From SSEF01 sp964398485 (GTDB lineage: Bacteria; Patescibacteriota; Minisyncoccia; Moranbacterales; UBA1568): a stretch of DNA of 64,000 nucleotides. How positions within the stretch are numbered: the stretch's first letter is position 1; every line of letters starts with the position of its first letter. This document shows, piece by piece, positions 17,015-24,127 of this stretch. Where the stretch lies: positions 10,132 to 74,131 of the forward strand of contig CAYNMD010000002.1 of the NCBI GenBank assembly GCA_964398485.1. The letters run 5' to 3'. The notes beneath the pieces are model-generated. The model was not told the origin of the DNA and made no database searches. It worked only from the letters and a program-made list of their open reading frames with translations. The translations under genes and the position numbers were made by a program.

Positions 17015-18205
17015 TTATTTGAGGATCTTGGTGCAAACACCGGCACCTACGGTGCGTCCACCTTCACGAATAGCAAAGCGCATTCCTTCTTCCATAGCCA
17101 CTGGAGCAATGAGAGTAATCTTGAGCTTTATCGTGTCACCTGGCATAACCATTTCAGTTCCTTCTGGAAGCACCACTTCACCAGTTACATCGGTAGTACG
17201 GATGTAGAACTGTGGCTTGTAGCCCTTGAAAAATGGAGTGTGGCGACCACCTTCTTCTTTGTTTAGGATATAGACTTCGCCTTCAAAATCAGTGTGTGGG
17301 GTAATTGATCCTGGCTTGGCCAAAACCTGGCCGCGCTCAACATCTTCCTTCTTGATACCACGGATAAGGAGACCGGCATTGTCTCCAGCCTGGCCACGAT
17401 CAAGCTGCTTGTTAAACATCTCAATACCAGTTACCACTGTTTTGGCAGTATCACGAATACCTACGATTTCAACTTCTTCGTTGATGTTAACCACACCACG
17501 CTCGATACGACCAGTAACAACGGTACCACGACCCTCAATCGAGAAGATATCTTCGATCGGCATGAGGAATGGCTTGTCGGTATCACGGACTGGTTCTGGG
17601 ATACGCTCATCGAGGGCAGCTACAAGGTCAAGAATAGGCTTGGCATCTGCCTCATCAGCAGACTTGGACTCGAGAGCCTTGAGGGCACTACCACGGATAA
17701 CAGCGGCATTGTCACCATCAAACTCATACTTAGAGAGAAGCTCACGAACTTCGGCCTCAACGAGGTCAACGAGTTCTGGATCATCCACCATGTCAACCTT
17801 GTTGAGGAAAACAACAATATTTGGCACACCTACCTGACGAGCGAGAAGGATATGCTCACGAGTCTGAGGCATAGGACCATCAGTAGCAGAAACCACGAGA
17901 ATAGCACCGTCCATCTGAGCAGCACCGGTGATCATGTTCTTGATATAGTCAGCGTGTCCGGGACAGTCAACATGAGCATAGTGGCGCTTGTCCGACTCAT
18001 ACTCACAGTGAGAGGTGGAAATGGTAATACCACGCTCTTTTTCTTCTGGAGCCTTATCGATTTCGTCAACGCCTTTTGGCTTAGCAAACCCCTTCATAGA
18101 AAGCACATGGAGAAGGGCTGCTGTAGTCGTGGTCTTACCATGGTCGACGTGACCGATAGTACCAACGTTTACGTGTGGTTTAGTACGCTGAAATTGCTCT
18201 GCCAT
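17015..18205 (-). CDS. tuf: elongation factor Tu
   Basis: GTPase that delivers aminoacyl-tRNA to the ribosome. The 396 residues have the full EF-Tu plan: G1 GHVDHGKT near 19-26, the effector Thr in RGITI, G3 DCPGH, G4 NKVDM and G5 in RGSALKALE, then domains 2 and 3 ending VGAGVCTKILK. It heads the S10-spc cluster, behind a TTGACA-17-TATCAT promoter and a ~140-nt leader. That promoter probably drives a large part of the downstream ribosomal genes too. Confidence 0.98.
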   Translation of the reverse strand: MAEQFQRTKPHVNVGTIGHVDHGKTTTTAALLHVLSMKGFAKPKGVDEIDKAPEEKERGITISTSHCEYESDKRHYAHVDCPGHADYIKNMITGAAQMDGAILVVSATDGPMPQTREHILLARQVGVPNIVVFLNKVDMVDDPELVDLVEAEVRELLSKYEFDGDNAAVIRGSALKALESKSADEADAKPILDLVAALDERIPEPVRDTDKPFLMPIEDIFSIEGRGTVVTGRIERGVVNINEEVEIVGIRDTAKTVVTGIEMFNKQLDRGQAGDNAGLLIRGIKKEDVERGQVLAKPGSITPHTDFEGEVYILNKEEGGRHTPFFKGYKPQFYIRTTDVTGEVVLPEGTEMVMPGDTIKLKITLIAPVAMEEGMRFAIREGGRTVGAGVCTKILK

Positions 18206-18219
18206 AGTGGTGTATGCGG

Positions 18220-18245
18220 CCTGTTTCGCTCCTTGACGAGACAGG
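18220..18245 (-). promoter_or_regulatory. stem-loop in the tuf 5' leader
   Basis: Minus-strand CCTGTCTCG and CGAAACAGG pair around a loop holding AAGGAG, 20-30 nt upstream of the tuf ATG. The only SD-like hexamer of the leader therefore sits in a loop, too far from the start to act normally. Confidence 0.4.
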
Positions 18246-18347
18246 TGACGCCTCCCGTTAATGGATAATTGATTACAAAAAATTTTCTATTTCCCAAGCG
18301 TTCTTACCCAAAACGGACAAAAACAGCTCAGGAAAGCGTCAAGTGGG

Positions 18348-18376
18348 ATGATAGCAACCCAGGAAAATCTTGTCAA
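18348..18376 (-). promoter_or_regulatory. strong sigma70-type promoter for tuf and the S10-spc cluster
   Basis: Minus-strand TTGACA (18371-18376), 17-nt spacer, TATCAT (18348-18353). The -35 is a perfect consensus. The predicted transcript has a leader of about 140 nt before tuf. Confidence 0.75.
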
Positions 18377-18435
18377 GAGTCGATGTTTTGAACAGATATC
18401 CAGGACTGGGCCTAAAACGGTCTCATAGAGAATCT

Positions 18436-18470
18436 GGATGACCCCACAAATCGATATTTGAGGGTCATCC
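18436..18470 (-). terminator. stem-loop after the small peptide gene
   Basis: GGATGACCC and GGGTCATCC form a 9-bp stem around an inner AAAT-cgat-ATTT dyad. It lies 23 nt past the stop of the 42-residue gene. No T-run follows on the minus strand, so termination is uncertain; it could be a protein-binding site. Confidence 0.45.
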
Positions 18471-18493
18471 GTGGTTTGCGATAGCGCAGTCGC

Positions 18494-18622
18494 TTATCGA
18501 GCGCCCAAAGCCTTGAGCAGTTGTTGCCAGATCGTGGGGACTGCCTCTGGCTGGTTTTCGATGGTAGGCGCAGTAGCCAACATCAGAACAGCGATCATCC
18601 CCATCGTAACGATTGCTTTCAT
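18494..18622 (-). CDS. small secreted or membrane peptide candidate, 42 aa
   Basis: Unrecognised. The product begins MKAIVTMGMIAVLMLATAP: one Lys, then about 15 hydrophobic residues and a small-residue ATA cleavage-like site, followed by a ~25-residue mature part containing TIWQQLLKALGAR, a short amphipathic stretch. A TTGATT-17-TACCAT promoter (18659-18687) is correctly placed upstream and a hairpin lies downstream, which argues for a real gene. It has no SD. It could be a secreted peptide or toxin-like membrane peptide, or a leader; nothing shows its function. Confidence 0.5.
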   Translation of the reverse strand: MKAIVTMGMIAVLMLATAPTIENQPEAVPTIWQQLLKALGAR

Positions 18623-18658
18623 CTTTGAATCTCAAAAAACAGCACATGCTGCTCAAGG

Positions 18659-18687
18659 ATGGTAGCAAAGTTACCACTAACAATCAA
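18659..18687 (-). promoter_or_regulatory. promoter candidate for the 42-aa peptide gene
   Basis: Minus-strand TTGATT (18682-18687), 17-nt spacer, TACCAT (18659-18664), with a TGn extension before the -10. It lies 36 nt upstream of the ATG. A short CAGCA/TGCTG hairpin with TTTTTT lies in the leader. Confidence 0.5.
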
Positions 18688-18840
18688 CACCTTAGAATAC
18701 GCGGCTTGAAATTCTGCGACACGATCCAATTCTTCCTAAGCGCTTCTCTAGATTAGCGCCAGAAGGATAGTTCAGTATTCAATTTTACTATATTAAAATT
18801 AGTCTCAGTTTTTTAAATTACTAAGCAATTTACTATATTC
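18688..18840. repeat. AT-rich gene-free stretch with a short direct repeat
   Basis: Between the fusA terminators and the peptide-gene promoter there is no convincing gene. The sequence is AT-rich and holds two near-identical copies of CAATTT(T)ACTATATT at 18780-18795 and 18826-18840, about 46 bp apart, plus a GCGCT/AGCGC dyad near 18739-18758. The repeats could be regulator binding sites. Confidence 0.35.
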
Positions 18841-18875
18841 TTTTTTCTTAAAAAGAGTTAGTGATAACTAACTCT
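18841..18875 (-). terminator. second fusA terminator
   Basis: AGAGTTAGT-GATA-ACTAACTCT is a perfect 9-bp stem; the minus strand continues with TTTTTAAG. It lies 68 nt beyond the fusA stop, in tandem with the terminator at 18885-18915. Confidence 0.75.
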
Positions 18876-18884
18876 CTCTTGTTC

Positions 18885-18915
18885 AAACTAAAAACCGACT
18901 CTTATGAGCCGGTTT
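18885..18915 (-). terminator. first fusA terminator
   Basis: Minus-strand AAACCGGCTC-ATAA-GAGTCGGTTT, a 10-bp stem with one mismatch, followed by TTAGTTT. It starts 28 nt after the fusA stop. Confidence 0.75.
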
Positions 18916-18942
18916 CGTTCTTAAAATTCATCTAAGGAGAAT

Positions 18943-21042
18943 TTACTTTTCTTCCTTGGGAGCGCGAGCGCCCATGATTTCATCAGCGACATTCTTGGGC
19001 ACCTCAGCATAATGGGCAAATTCCATCGAATAGCTGGCACGCCCCTGAGACATCGAACGCATCTGGGTCGCGTAACCAAACATGCTAGCGAGTGGCACCT
19101 CAGCACTTACCTCCTTCACTACCGCCGCTCCCTCGCCACGATCGGTCATTTCTTTGATAATACCGCGCTTGGAGTTGAGGTCACCCACGATATCACCCAT
19201 GAATTGCTCTGGGGTAATCACCGCCACTTTCATAATTGGCTCAAGGATCACTGGCTTAGCTCGACGCATAGCCTCTTTGAAAGCCATCGAACCAGCAATT
19301 TTGAAGGCAGCTTCTGAAGAGTCAACTTCATGAAAAGAGCCATCGTAGACAGTTGCTTTGACATCAACTACTGGATAGCCAGCGAGCACTCCCGTTTTGG
19401 TTGCTTCTTCAATACCCTTGTTGATTGGCTTGATAAATTCCTGAGGAATAACACCACCCTTGATCTCATCAACGAACTCGTAACCCTTCCCTTGCTCATT
19501 GGGCTCGAGACGGATCCAGCAGTGACCATATTGACCACGACCACCCGACTGACGAACATATTTCCCTTCGGCTTCGGCCATCATGCGAATGGTTTCACGA
19601 TAAGCCACCTGAGGACGACCGACATTAACCTCGACTTTGAACTCACGACGCATACGGTCAACGATGATATCGAGATGGAGTTCACCCATACCAGAGAGAA
19701 TTGTTTGCCCACTTTCTTCATCGGTATGAACGCGGAATGTTGGATCTTCCTCAGAAAGTTTCTTTAAAGCCACACCCATCTTCTCTTGATCAGCCTTGGT
19801 CTTGGGTTCGACAGCGATATCAATCACTGGCTCTGGAAAAACAATTGATTCGAGAATAACCGGTGAATCCTGATCGCACAGTGTGTCACCAGTCATAGTA
19901 ACCTTCATACCTACCAGCGCACCGATATCACCAGCAGAAAGGTCCTCGATATCCTCGCGATGATTGGCATGCATACGCACAATACGGCCGATACGTTCCT
20001 TTTCATCTTTGGTTGAGTTCAAAACGTAAGAACCAGCTTTTACCGTACCCGAATATACGCGGAAGAAGGTGAGCTGTCCGACAAACGGGTCAGTGGCCAC
20101 TTTGAAAGCAAGGGCTGAAAACTTTTCATTATCATCAGTCTTCCGCTCTACTTCCTTGTCGGTCTTGGGATCAATCCCCTTGACCGCCGGAATATCAATA
20201 GGTGATGGGAGATAATCCACCACAGCATCCAAAACAAGCTGCACACCCTTGTTTCGAAGAGCAGTTCCAGTCATCACTGGATGCAGTTTGACGGCGATAG
20301 TTGCTTTTCTGAGAGCTGCCTTAAGTTCTGCCTCGGAAATCTCTTCCCCGCCAAGAAATTTCTCCGTCAGAGAATCATCCGTCTCAGCGATCTTCTCTAC
20401 CATCTTGTCACGCCACTCTTTGGCCTTATCAAGATATTCGGCTGGAATTTCTCCTTCAATAACATTTTCACCCATGTCCCCACTGAAGGTATACGCCTTC
20501 ATGTTCATGAGGTTGATAAGTCCATAAAAATCACCCCGGACTCCCAAAGGATACTGGATAGCCACGGCATTAGGAGTAAGACGATTCCAAATAGAAGCCA
20601 GGGCATCTTCAAAAATAGCTCCTTCTTTATCAATTTTGTTGATAAAACACATGCGCGGCACCTGATACTTCTCAGCCTGACGCCATACAGTCTCAGACTG
20701 TGGTTCAACTCCTTCTTTTCCATCAAATACCACCACTCCACCATCAAGTACGCGGAGAGAACGCTCCACTTCTACGGTAAAGTCTACGTGCCCGGGAGTA
20801 TCGATGATGTTGATGTGATGATCTTTCCAATAACAAGTGGTAGCCGCTGAAGTGATCGTAATGCCACGTTCGCGTTCCTGCTCCATCCAGTCCATGGTCG
20901 CCTCACCCTCGTGTACTTCACCAATCTTGTGCGTGATACCAGTGTAAAACAGGATTCTTTCTGTAGTGGTGGTTTTCCCAGCATCGATATGAGCGATGAT
21001 ACCAATATTGCGATACTTTTCTACGGGAGTTTTGCGAGGCAT
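18943..21042 (-). CDS. fusA: elongation factor G
   Basis: Translocation GTPase, 699 residues. The G domain shows IAHIDAGKTTTTERIL (P-loop), RGITITSAATT (switch I), DTPGHVDF and NKIDKEG. Domain IV contains the tip loop region around GGRGQYGHCWIRLEP. The C-terminal domain V ends near FAHYAEVPKNVADEI. It closes the rpsL-rpsG-fusA operon and is followed by two tandem terminators, so tuf is transcribed separately despite being next downstream. Confidence 0.98.
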   Translation of the reverse strand: MPRKTPVEKYRNIGIIAHIDAGKTTTTERILFYTGITHKIGEVHEGEATMDWMEQERERGITITSAATTCYWKDHHINIIDTPGHVDFTVEVERSLRVLDGGVVVFDGKEGVEPQSETVWRQAEKYQVPRMCFINKIDKEGAIFEDALASIWNRLTPNAVAIQYPLGVRGDFYGLINLMNMKAYTFSGDMGENVIEGEIPAEYLDKAKEWRDKMVEKIAETDDSLTEKFLGGEEISEAELKAALRKATIAVKLHPVMTGTALRNKGVQLVLDAVVDYLPSPIDIPAVKGIDPKTDKEVERKTDDNEKFSALAFKVATDPFVGQLTFFRVYSGTVKAGSYVLNSTKDEKERIGRIVRMHANHREDIEDLSAGDIGALVGMKVTMTGDTLCDQDSPVILESIVFPEPVIDIAVEPKTKADQEKMGVALKKLSEEDPTFRVHTDEESGQTILSGMGELHLDIIVDRMRREFKVEVNVGRPQVAYRETIRMMAEAEGKYVRQSGGRGQYGHCWIRLEPNEQGKGYEFVDEIKGGVIPQEFIKPINKGIEEATKTGVLAGYPVVDVKATVYDGSFHEVDSSEAAFKIAGSMAFKEAMRRAKPVILEPIMKVAVITPEQFMGDIVGDLNSKRGIIKEMTDRGEGAAVVKEVSAEVPLASMFGYATQMRSMSQGRASYSMEFAHYAEVPKNVADEIMGARAPKEEK

Positions 21043-21135
21043 AGGAACAAAAAATTATTATCTCTTTATTGTGAGGAAGCACCCCAAGAGGTGCCTCAAC
21101 TTACTGTATCAAAGTCTGCTCTTCTCTAGAAGAAT

Positions 21136-21603
21136 TTAGGCAAAGTGAGCAAAAGCCTTGTTGGCTTCGGCCATACGATGGGTCTCTTCGCGCTTCTTCA
21201 TAGCAGTCCCAATCTTGTTGGAGGCATCGATAAGCTCATCGGCGAGCTTCTCAGAAAAAGCCTTCCCTTTGCGATTGCGGCAAGCATCTCGCACCCAGCG
21301 GAGAGCCAATACCTGTCGGCGTTCTCCTGATACTGGGACTGGGACTTGATAGTTAGCACCACCCACACGACGACTCTTGAGCTGAAGGAGGGGGGACACA
21401 TTCTTTACAGCCTGTTCAAAAACACTCATACCACCCTTACCTGTCTTGGCCTGGATGATGTCGAAAGCATCATAGATAAGCTTCTCAGCTACACTCCGCT
21501 TACCATTCCACATGATCATCCCAATAAAATGACCAATCAGCGGATCGCTAAATTTGGTATCCGGTCTCCATTCTCGCTTATATTGTCGCTTTCTTCGTGG
21601 CAT
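21136..21603 (-). CDS. rpsG: 30S ribosomal protein S7
   Basis: uS7, 155 residues, primary binder of the 16S 3' major domain. MPRRKRQYKREWRPD opens it; GGANYQVPVPVSGERRQVLALRW is the RNA-binding hairpin region. The start is preceded by AAGGTGAT, a weak SD. A 93-nt gap to fusA holds an imperfect GCACC/GGTGC hairpin. Confidence 0.96.
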   Translation of the reverse strand: MPRRKRQYKREWRPDTKFSDPLIGHFIGMIMWNGKRSVAEKLIYDAFDIIQAKTGKGGMSVFEQAVKNVSPLLQLKSRRVGGANYQVPVPVSGERRQVLALRWVRDACRNRKGKAFSEKLADELIDASNKIGTAMKKREETHRMAEANKAFAHFA

Positions 21604-21626
21604 ATCACCTTATAAAATCATCACAG

Positions 21627-22043
21627 TTAGTCTTTCTTCTTCTCCTTCTTGGCACCGTACTTTGATCGACTTTGCTTGCGTCCCACACCAGCAGCATCAA
21701 AAATCCCGCGAACGATGTGATAGCGAACACCAGGAAGATCTTTCACGCGGCCTCCCCGAATCATGACAATGGAGTGTTCCTGAAGATTATGGCCCTCGCC
21801 TGGAATATAGGCCGTGACTTCCATTCCATTAGTAAGACGGACACGAGCAATCTTTCGGAGAGCCGAGTTTGGCTTCTTTGGCGTCATAGTTGTCACCTTA
21901 AGGCAAACTCCGCGCTTGAAAGGACTATTAGTCTTGGTAATCCGGTTCTTTACGGTATTGGTAACAAAAGTCATCGCCGGAGATTTTGACTTGCGGCGAG
22001 TGGTCGAACGAGGACGCTTGATGAGTTGATTGATGGTTGACAT
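21627..22043 (-). CDS. rpsL: 30S ribosomal protein S12, long form
   Basis: uS12, 138 residues, a decoding-centre protein and the classic streptomycin target. TPKKPNSALRKIARVRL includes the Lys of the decoding loop, and NLQEHSIVMIRGGRVKDLPGVRYH follows. An insertion of about 12 residues between SKSPA and KRGVC matches the long Gram-positive form rather than the proteobacterial one. First gene of the rpsL-rpsG-fusA operon behind a TTGACA-17-TAGACT promoter. Confidence 0.96.
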   Translation of the reverse strand: MSTINQLIKRPRSTTRRKSKSPAMTFVTNTVKNRITKTNSPFKRGVCLKVTTMTPKKPNSALRKIARVRLTNGMEVTAYIPGEGHNLQEHSIVMIRGGRVKDLPGVRYHIVRGIFDAAGVGRKQSRSKYGAKKEKKKD

Positions 22044-22073
22044 GTGAAAAAAAGAAAGCTCGGTTAGACAAAC

Positions 22074-22108
22074 AAAAAAAGACGGTCTGTCGCTGTGGAG
22101 CCAGTCTA
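22074..22108 (-). terminator. hairpin with T7 run upstream of rpsL
   Basis: Minus-strand AGAC(T)GG pairs with CCGTCT and runs into TTTTTTTG. It overlaps the -10 of the rpsL promoter, so it most likely ends read-through from the M50 protease gene rather than attenuating rpsL. Confidence 0.4.
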
Positions 22109-22131
22109 GAGGAAACCTCCCTGTCTGTCAA
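22103..22131 (-). promoter_or_regulatory. promoter of the rpsL-rpsG-fusA operon
   Basis: Minus-strand TTGACA (22126-22131), 17-nt spacer, TAGACT (22103-22108), 59 nt upstream of the rpsL ATG. The same TAGACT -10 recurs at rpmB and rpsF. Confidence 0.7.
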
Positions 22132-22168
22132 GGACCAATCTCTCGATTTCAAGCAGAGGCACTCCTCC

Positions 22169-22891
22169 CTAAAAAGTAAGATTGAAGAAAAAACCAAGAA
22201 CCGTAGAAATAAAGGTGCTAATGGGACCAGGGACGAGAAGAACGATAAATAGGAGGAGGAAAAAACCATACCGCTCGAGCATGAGCTGAGTTTCTTCGGA
22301 TACCGGGAAAAGAGAAAAAAGAATTTTTGAACCATCCAACGGTGGGATCGGGATGAGATTGAAACAGCCAAGAACAACGTTCCAGAAGATAACAAGTAGC
22401 AACAGTCCGAAAAAAATACTTGGGAATGATCCTGCAATACTCTCAGCAAGTGCACTAAAACGATCGAGAAACGCCCCGCTACCACCAATCACACCGGAAA
22501 AACGGATCAAGATATCCTGCTTGACCAGAGAGGAAAGAGGTAGAAGAAAAGCTAAGACAGCAGCAATCAGTGCCATAAGAAAATTGGACGCCGGACCAGC
22601 AAGTGCTACCTTGAGACTCCCCCATTTTTGATCGCGTAAATTATACGGATTGTAGGGAACTGGTTTGGCATAGCCAAAAGCAAACCCCGTCGTAAAAACA
22701 AGAAGAGCAGGAAGAATCACCGAGCCAAAAGGATCAATGTGACTCCAGGGAGACAGTGTGAGTCGGCCAGCGTACTTGGCCGTCAAATCACCCAGCCACA
22801 AAGCCACTACACCATGCGATACTTCATGAATAATGACTGAATACACGAGGGTGAAGAGATAAAATCCGGCGAGAATAAGTTCATTGGTCAT
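22169..22891 (-). CDS. site-2 protease family membrane metalloprotease (M50)
   Basis: Intramembrane zinc metalloprotease, 240 residues, with about six hydrophobic segments. The zinc-binding HEVSH (HExxH) is in the first segment near residue 22. The third ligand lies in the C-terminal NLIPIPPLDGSK motif, the standard NPxPPLDG signature. No PDZ domain is present, so it is the compact class. Likely substrates are membrane-tethered regulators or leftover signal peptides; none is encoded next to it. It is divergent from rpmB, about 110 nt away. Confidence 0.92.
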   Translation of the reverse strand: MTNELILAGFYLFTLVYSVIIHEVSHGVVALWLGDLTAKYAGRLTLSPWSHIDPFGSVILPALLVFTTGFAFGYAKPVPYNPYNLRDQKWGSLKVALAGPASNFLMALIAAVLAFLLPLSSLVKQDILIRFSGVIGGSGAFLDRFSALAESIAGSFPSIFFGLLLLVIFWNVVLGCFNLIPIPPLDGSKILFSLFPVSEETQLMLERYGFFLLLFIVLLVPGPISTFISTVLGFFFNLTF

Positions 22892-22920
22892 AAGAAAAAT
22901 AGGACGTACACTTTAGGGGC

Positions 22921-22949
22921 TTGCCAAGACCATCATAGCATGCTAGACT
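22921..22949 (+). promoter_or_regulatory. promoter of rpmB
   Basis: TTGCCA (22921-22926), 17-nt spacer, TAGACT (22944-22949) with a TGC extension just upstream. Predicted start near 22956, giving a leader of about 45 nt that contains a terminator-like hairpin. Confidence 0.65.
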
Positions 22950-22965
22950 TTGTTCGCTAAGTACT

Positions 22966-22988
22966 TGCCCATTGGGGCAGTTTTTATT
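22966..22988 (+). promoter_or_regulatory. attenuator-like hairpin in the rpmB leader
   Basis: TGCCC-ATTG-GGGCA followed by GTTTTTATT, entirely between the predicted transcription start and the rpmB ATG. It has the form of an intrinsic terminator, so L28 synthesis may be controlled by premature termination. Confidence 0.5.
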
Positions 22989-23000
22989 CAGAATACTTCT

Positions 23001-23177
23001 ATGAGTCGCGTCTGCCAACTTACCGGCCGGGGTACCCAAACCGGTAACAAAATTAGCCATTCCAAGCGTCACACTCGTCGCACGTTTGCCATCAACCTCC
23101 AGACTAAACGTATTGGTGGTATGAAGCTCCGTCTTTCAACACGAGCTATTCGCACCTTGGCTAAAAGCACTGCCTAG
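23001..23177 (+). CDS. rpmB: 50S ribosomal protein L28
   Basis: bL28, 58 residues, near the L1 stalk base and E site. MSRVCQLTGRGTQTGNKISHS is the N-terminal signature (usual form MSRVCQVTGKRP), and LRLSTRAIRTLAKS closes it. Start fixed at this ATG because a longer in-frame start at 22950 would lie before the predicted transcription start. Monocistronic, with its own promoter, leader hairpin and terminator; no SD. Confidence 0.93.
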   Translation: MSRVCQLTGRGTQTGNKISHSKRHTRRTFAINLQTKRIGGMKLRLSTRAIRTLAKSTA

Positions 23178-23204
23178 CAGCTAATTTGTTTGCTCACATG
23201 AAAC

Positions 23205-23230
23205 AATCCCCGTCTTGGGGATTTTTTCTT
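23205..23230 (+). terminator. intrinsic terminator of rpmB
   Basis: AATCCCC-GTCTT-GGGGATT followed by TTTTCTT, 28 nt past the rpmB stop. Confidence 0.85.
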
Positions 23231-23393
23231 GACTTTTTTTAATGGCAGGAGCATCCTGTCATGGTTGGTCGTACTACCTAATCTGACACTTGATAAAAGG
23301 TCAAGGAAAGATTCCGTAGCGTGATCACATTCAGTTCCTTCGGGCGTAACGCCCATTTTCATCACTCTCCTACAACGCAGACAAGGATACCTC

Positions 23394-24020
23394 ATGAGCG
23401 AAGTTGTGTCTCTCGAATCGCAAACCACCGCCGTGGTTCCTTTCATTTCATACTTCTGTGGTGACTGGAAACTCCACGCCTTCGCGAACGCACTCGACAA
23501 CTTGTCGCCGTGCCACCGTGAACGCCGACTTGGCGGTGGTTTCATCTTCCGTATCAACCAGACAGCGCTCCTCGAGTTCGATGCCATCGTGAATGGGTTC
23601 AGTACTGCACGCTTCGAGCACACGATCATCTTTACCCACACTGGATGCCTCGCACTGCGTGATTGCAACTACTTCGCTGGACTCAGGCAAAAGCGAGAAG
23701 CTCAATTCTCTCCAGATCATGCCGGGGAGATCGCTTTCAACTCAGCTGTCCTTAAGAAGATTCGTTTCCAAACACAGCAGCTCCGTTCCCCCATCATCTG
23801 GCACTTCGGTATCGTGGAAACCGAAAAGGTGATCGATATTCGTCCCGACTCCTCTCTGGACGAGGTCCTGAGTGCTGTGATTTGGCCATTTGGACCGCCA
23901 CCGCCAGAGGTGCTACAAGGAAAGATTCGTCACGAGCGACTTGGACCAATGAACCAATCAACTCCTGGTCGGTACCAACCTGTCACTGATTGCGGACACG
24001 ACAATGCTCTCACGGCCTGA
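23394..24020 (+). CDS. divergent beta-carbonic-anhydrase-like protein, 208 aa
   Basis: Not recognised as a named family. It carries the metal-site pattern of beta-carbonic anhydrases: C22-G-D24-W-K26 after a hydrophobic strand (the CxDxR dyad with R replaced by K), and H82-T-G-C85 after the strand EHTIIFT, 60 residues on, the spacing seen in that fold. FIFRIN near 50-55 could stand for the usual RN motif. The gene is GC-richer than its neighbours, has a partial SD (AAGGA, 7-8 nt before ATG) and ends in a very strong terminator. It lies just upstream of a second, clearer member of the superfamily on the same strand. The K for R change may mean altered or lost catalysis. Function is inferred only. 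Confidence 0.6.
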   Translation: MSEVVSLESQTTAVVPFISYFCGDWKLHAFANALDNLSPCHRERRLGGGFIFRINQTALLEFDAIVNGFSTARFEHTIIFTHTGCLALRDCNYFAGLRQKREAQFSPDHAGEIAFNSAVLKKIRFQTQQLRSPIIWHFGIVETEKVIDIRPDSSLDEVLSAVIWPFGPPPPEVLQGKIRHERLGPMNQSTPGRYQPVTDCGHDNALTA

Positions 24021-24049
24021 CAGTTCTGCCATGATTGAGGAGTGATCCA

Positions 24050-24093
24050 GGACGCCCCTCCTTCAACGCGAGGAGGGGCGTCCACAATTTTTT
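24050..24093 (+). terminator. strong intrinsic terminator
   Basis: GGACGCCCCTCC and GGAGGGGCGTCC form a perfect 12-bp GC-rich stem with a 10-nt loop, followed by ACAATTTTTTG. It separates the two carbonic-anhydrase-like genes, so they are not one operon. Confidence 0.92.
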
Positions 24094-24127
24094 GATACTA
24101 AATTTTAGTTTGGTAATTCCCATCCCT

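Noticed and set aside
21928..22488. 186-codon minus-strand frame across rpsL and the M50 gene
   Set aside because: Out of frame with both well-identified genes and it would span the promoter/terminator region.
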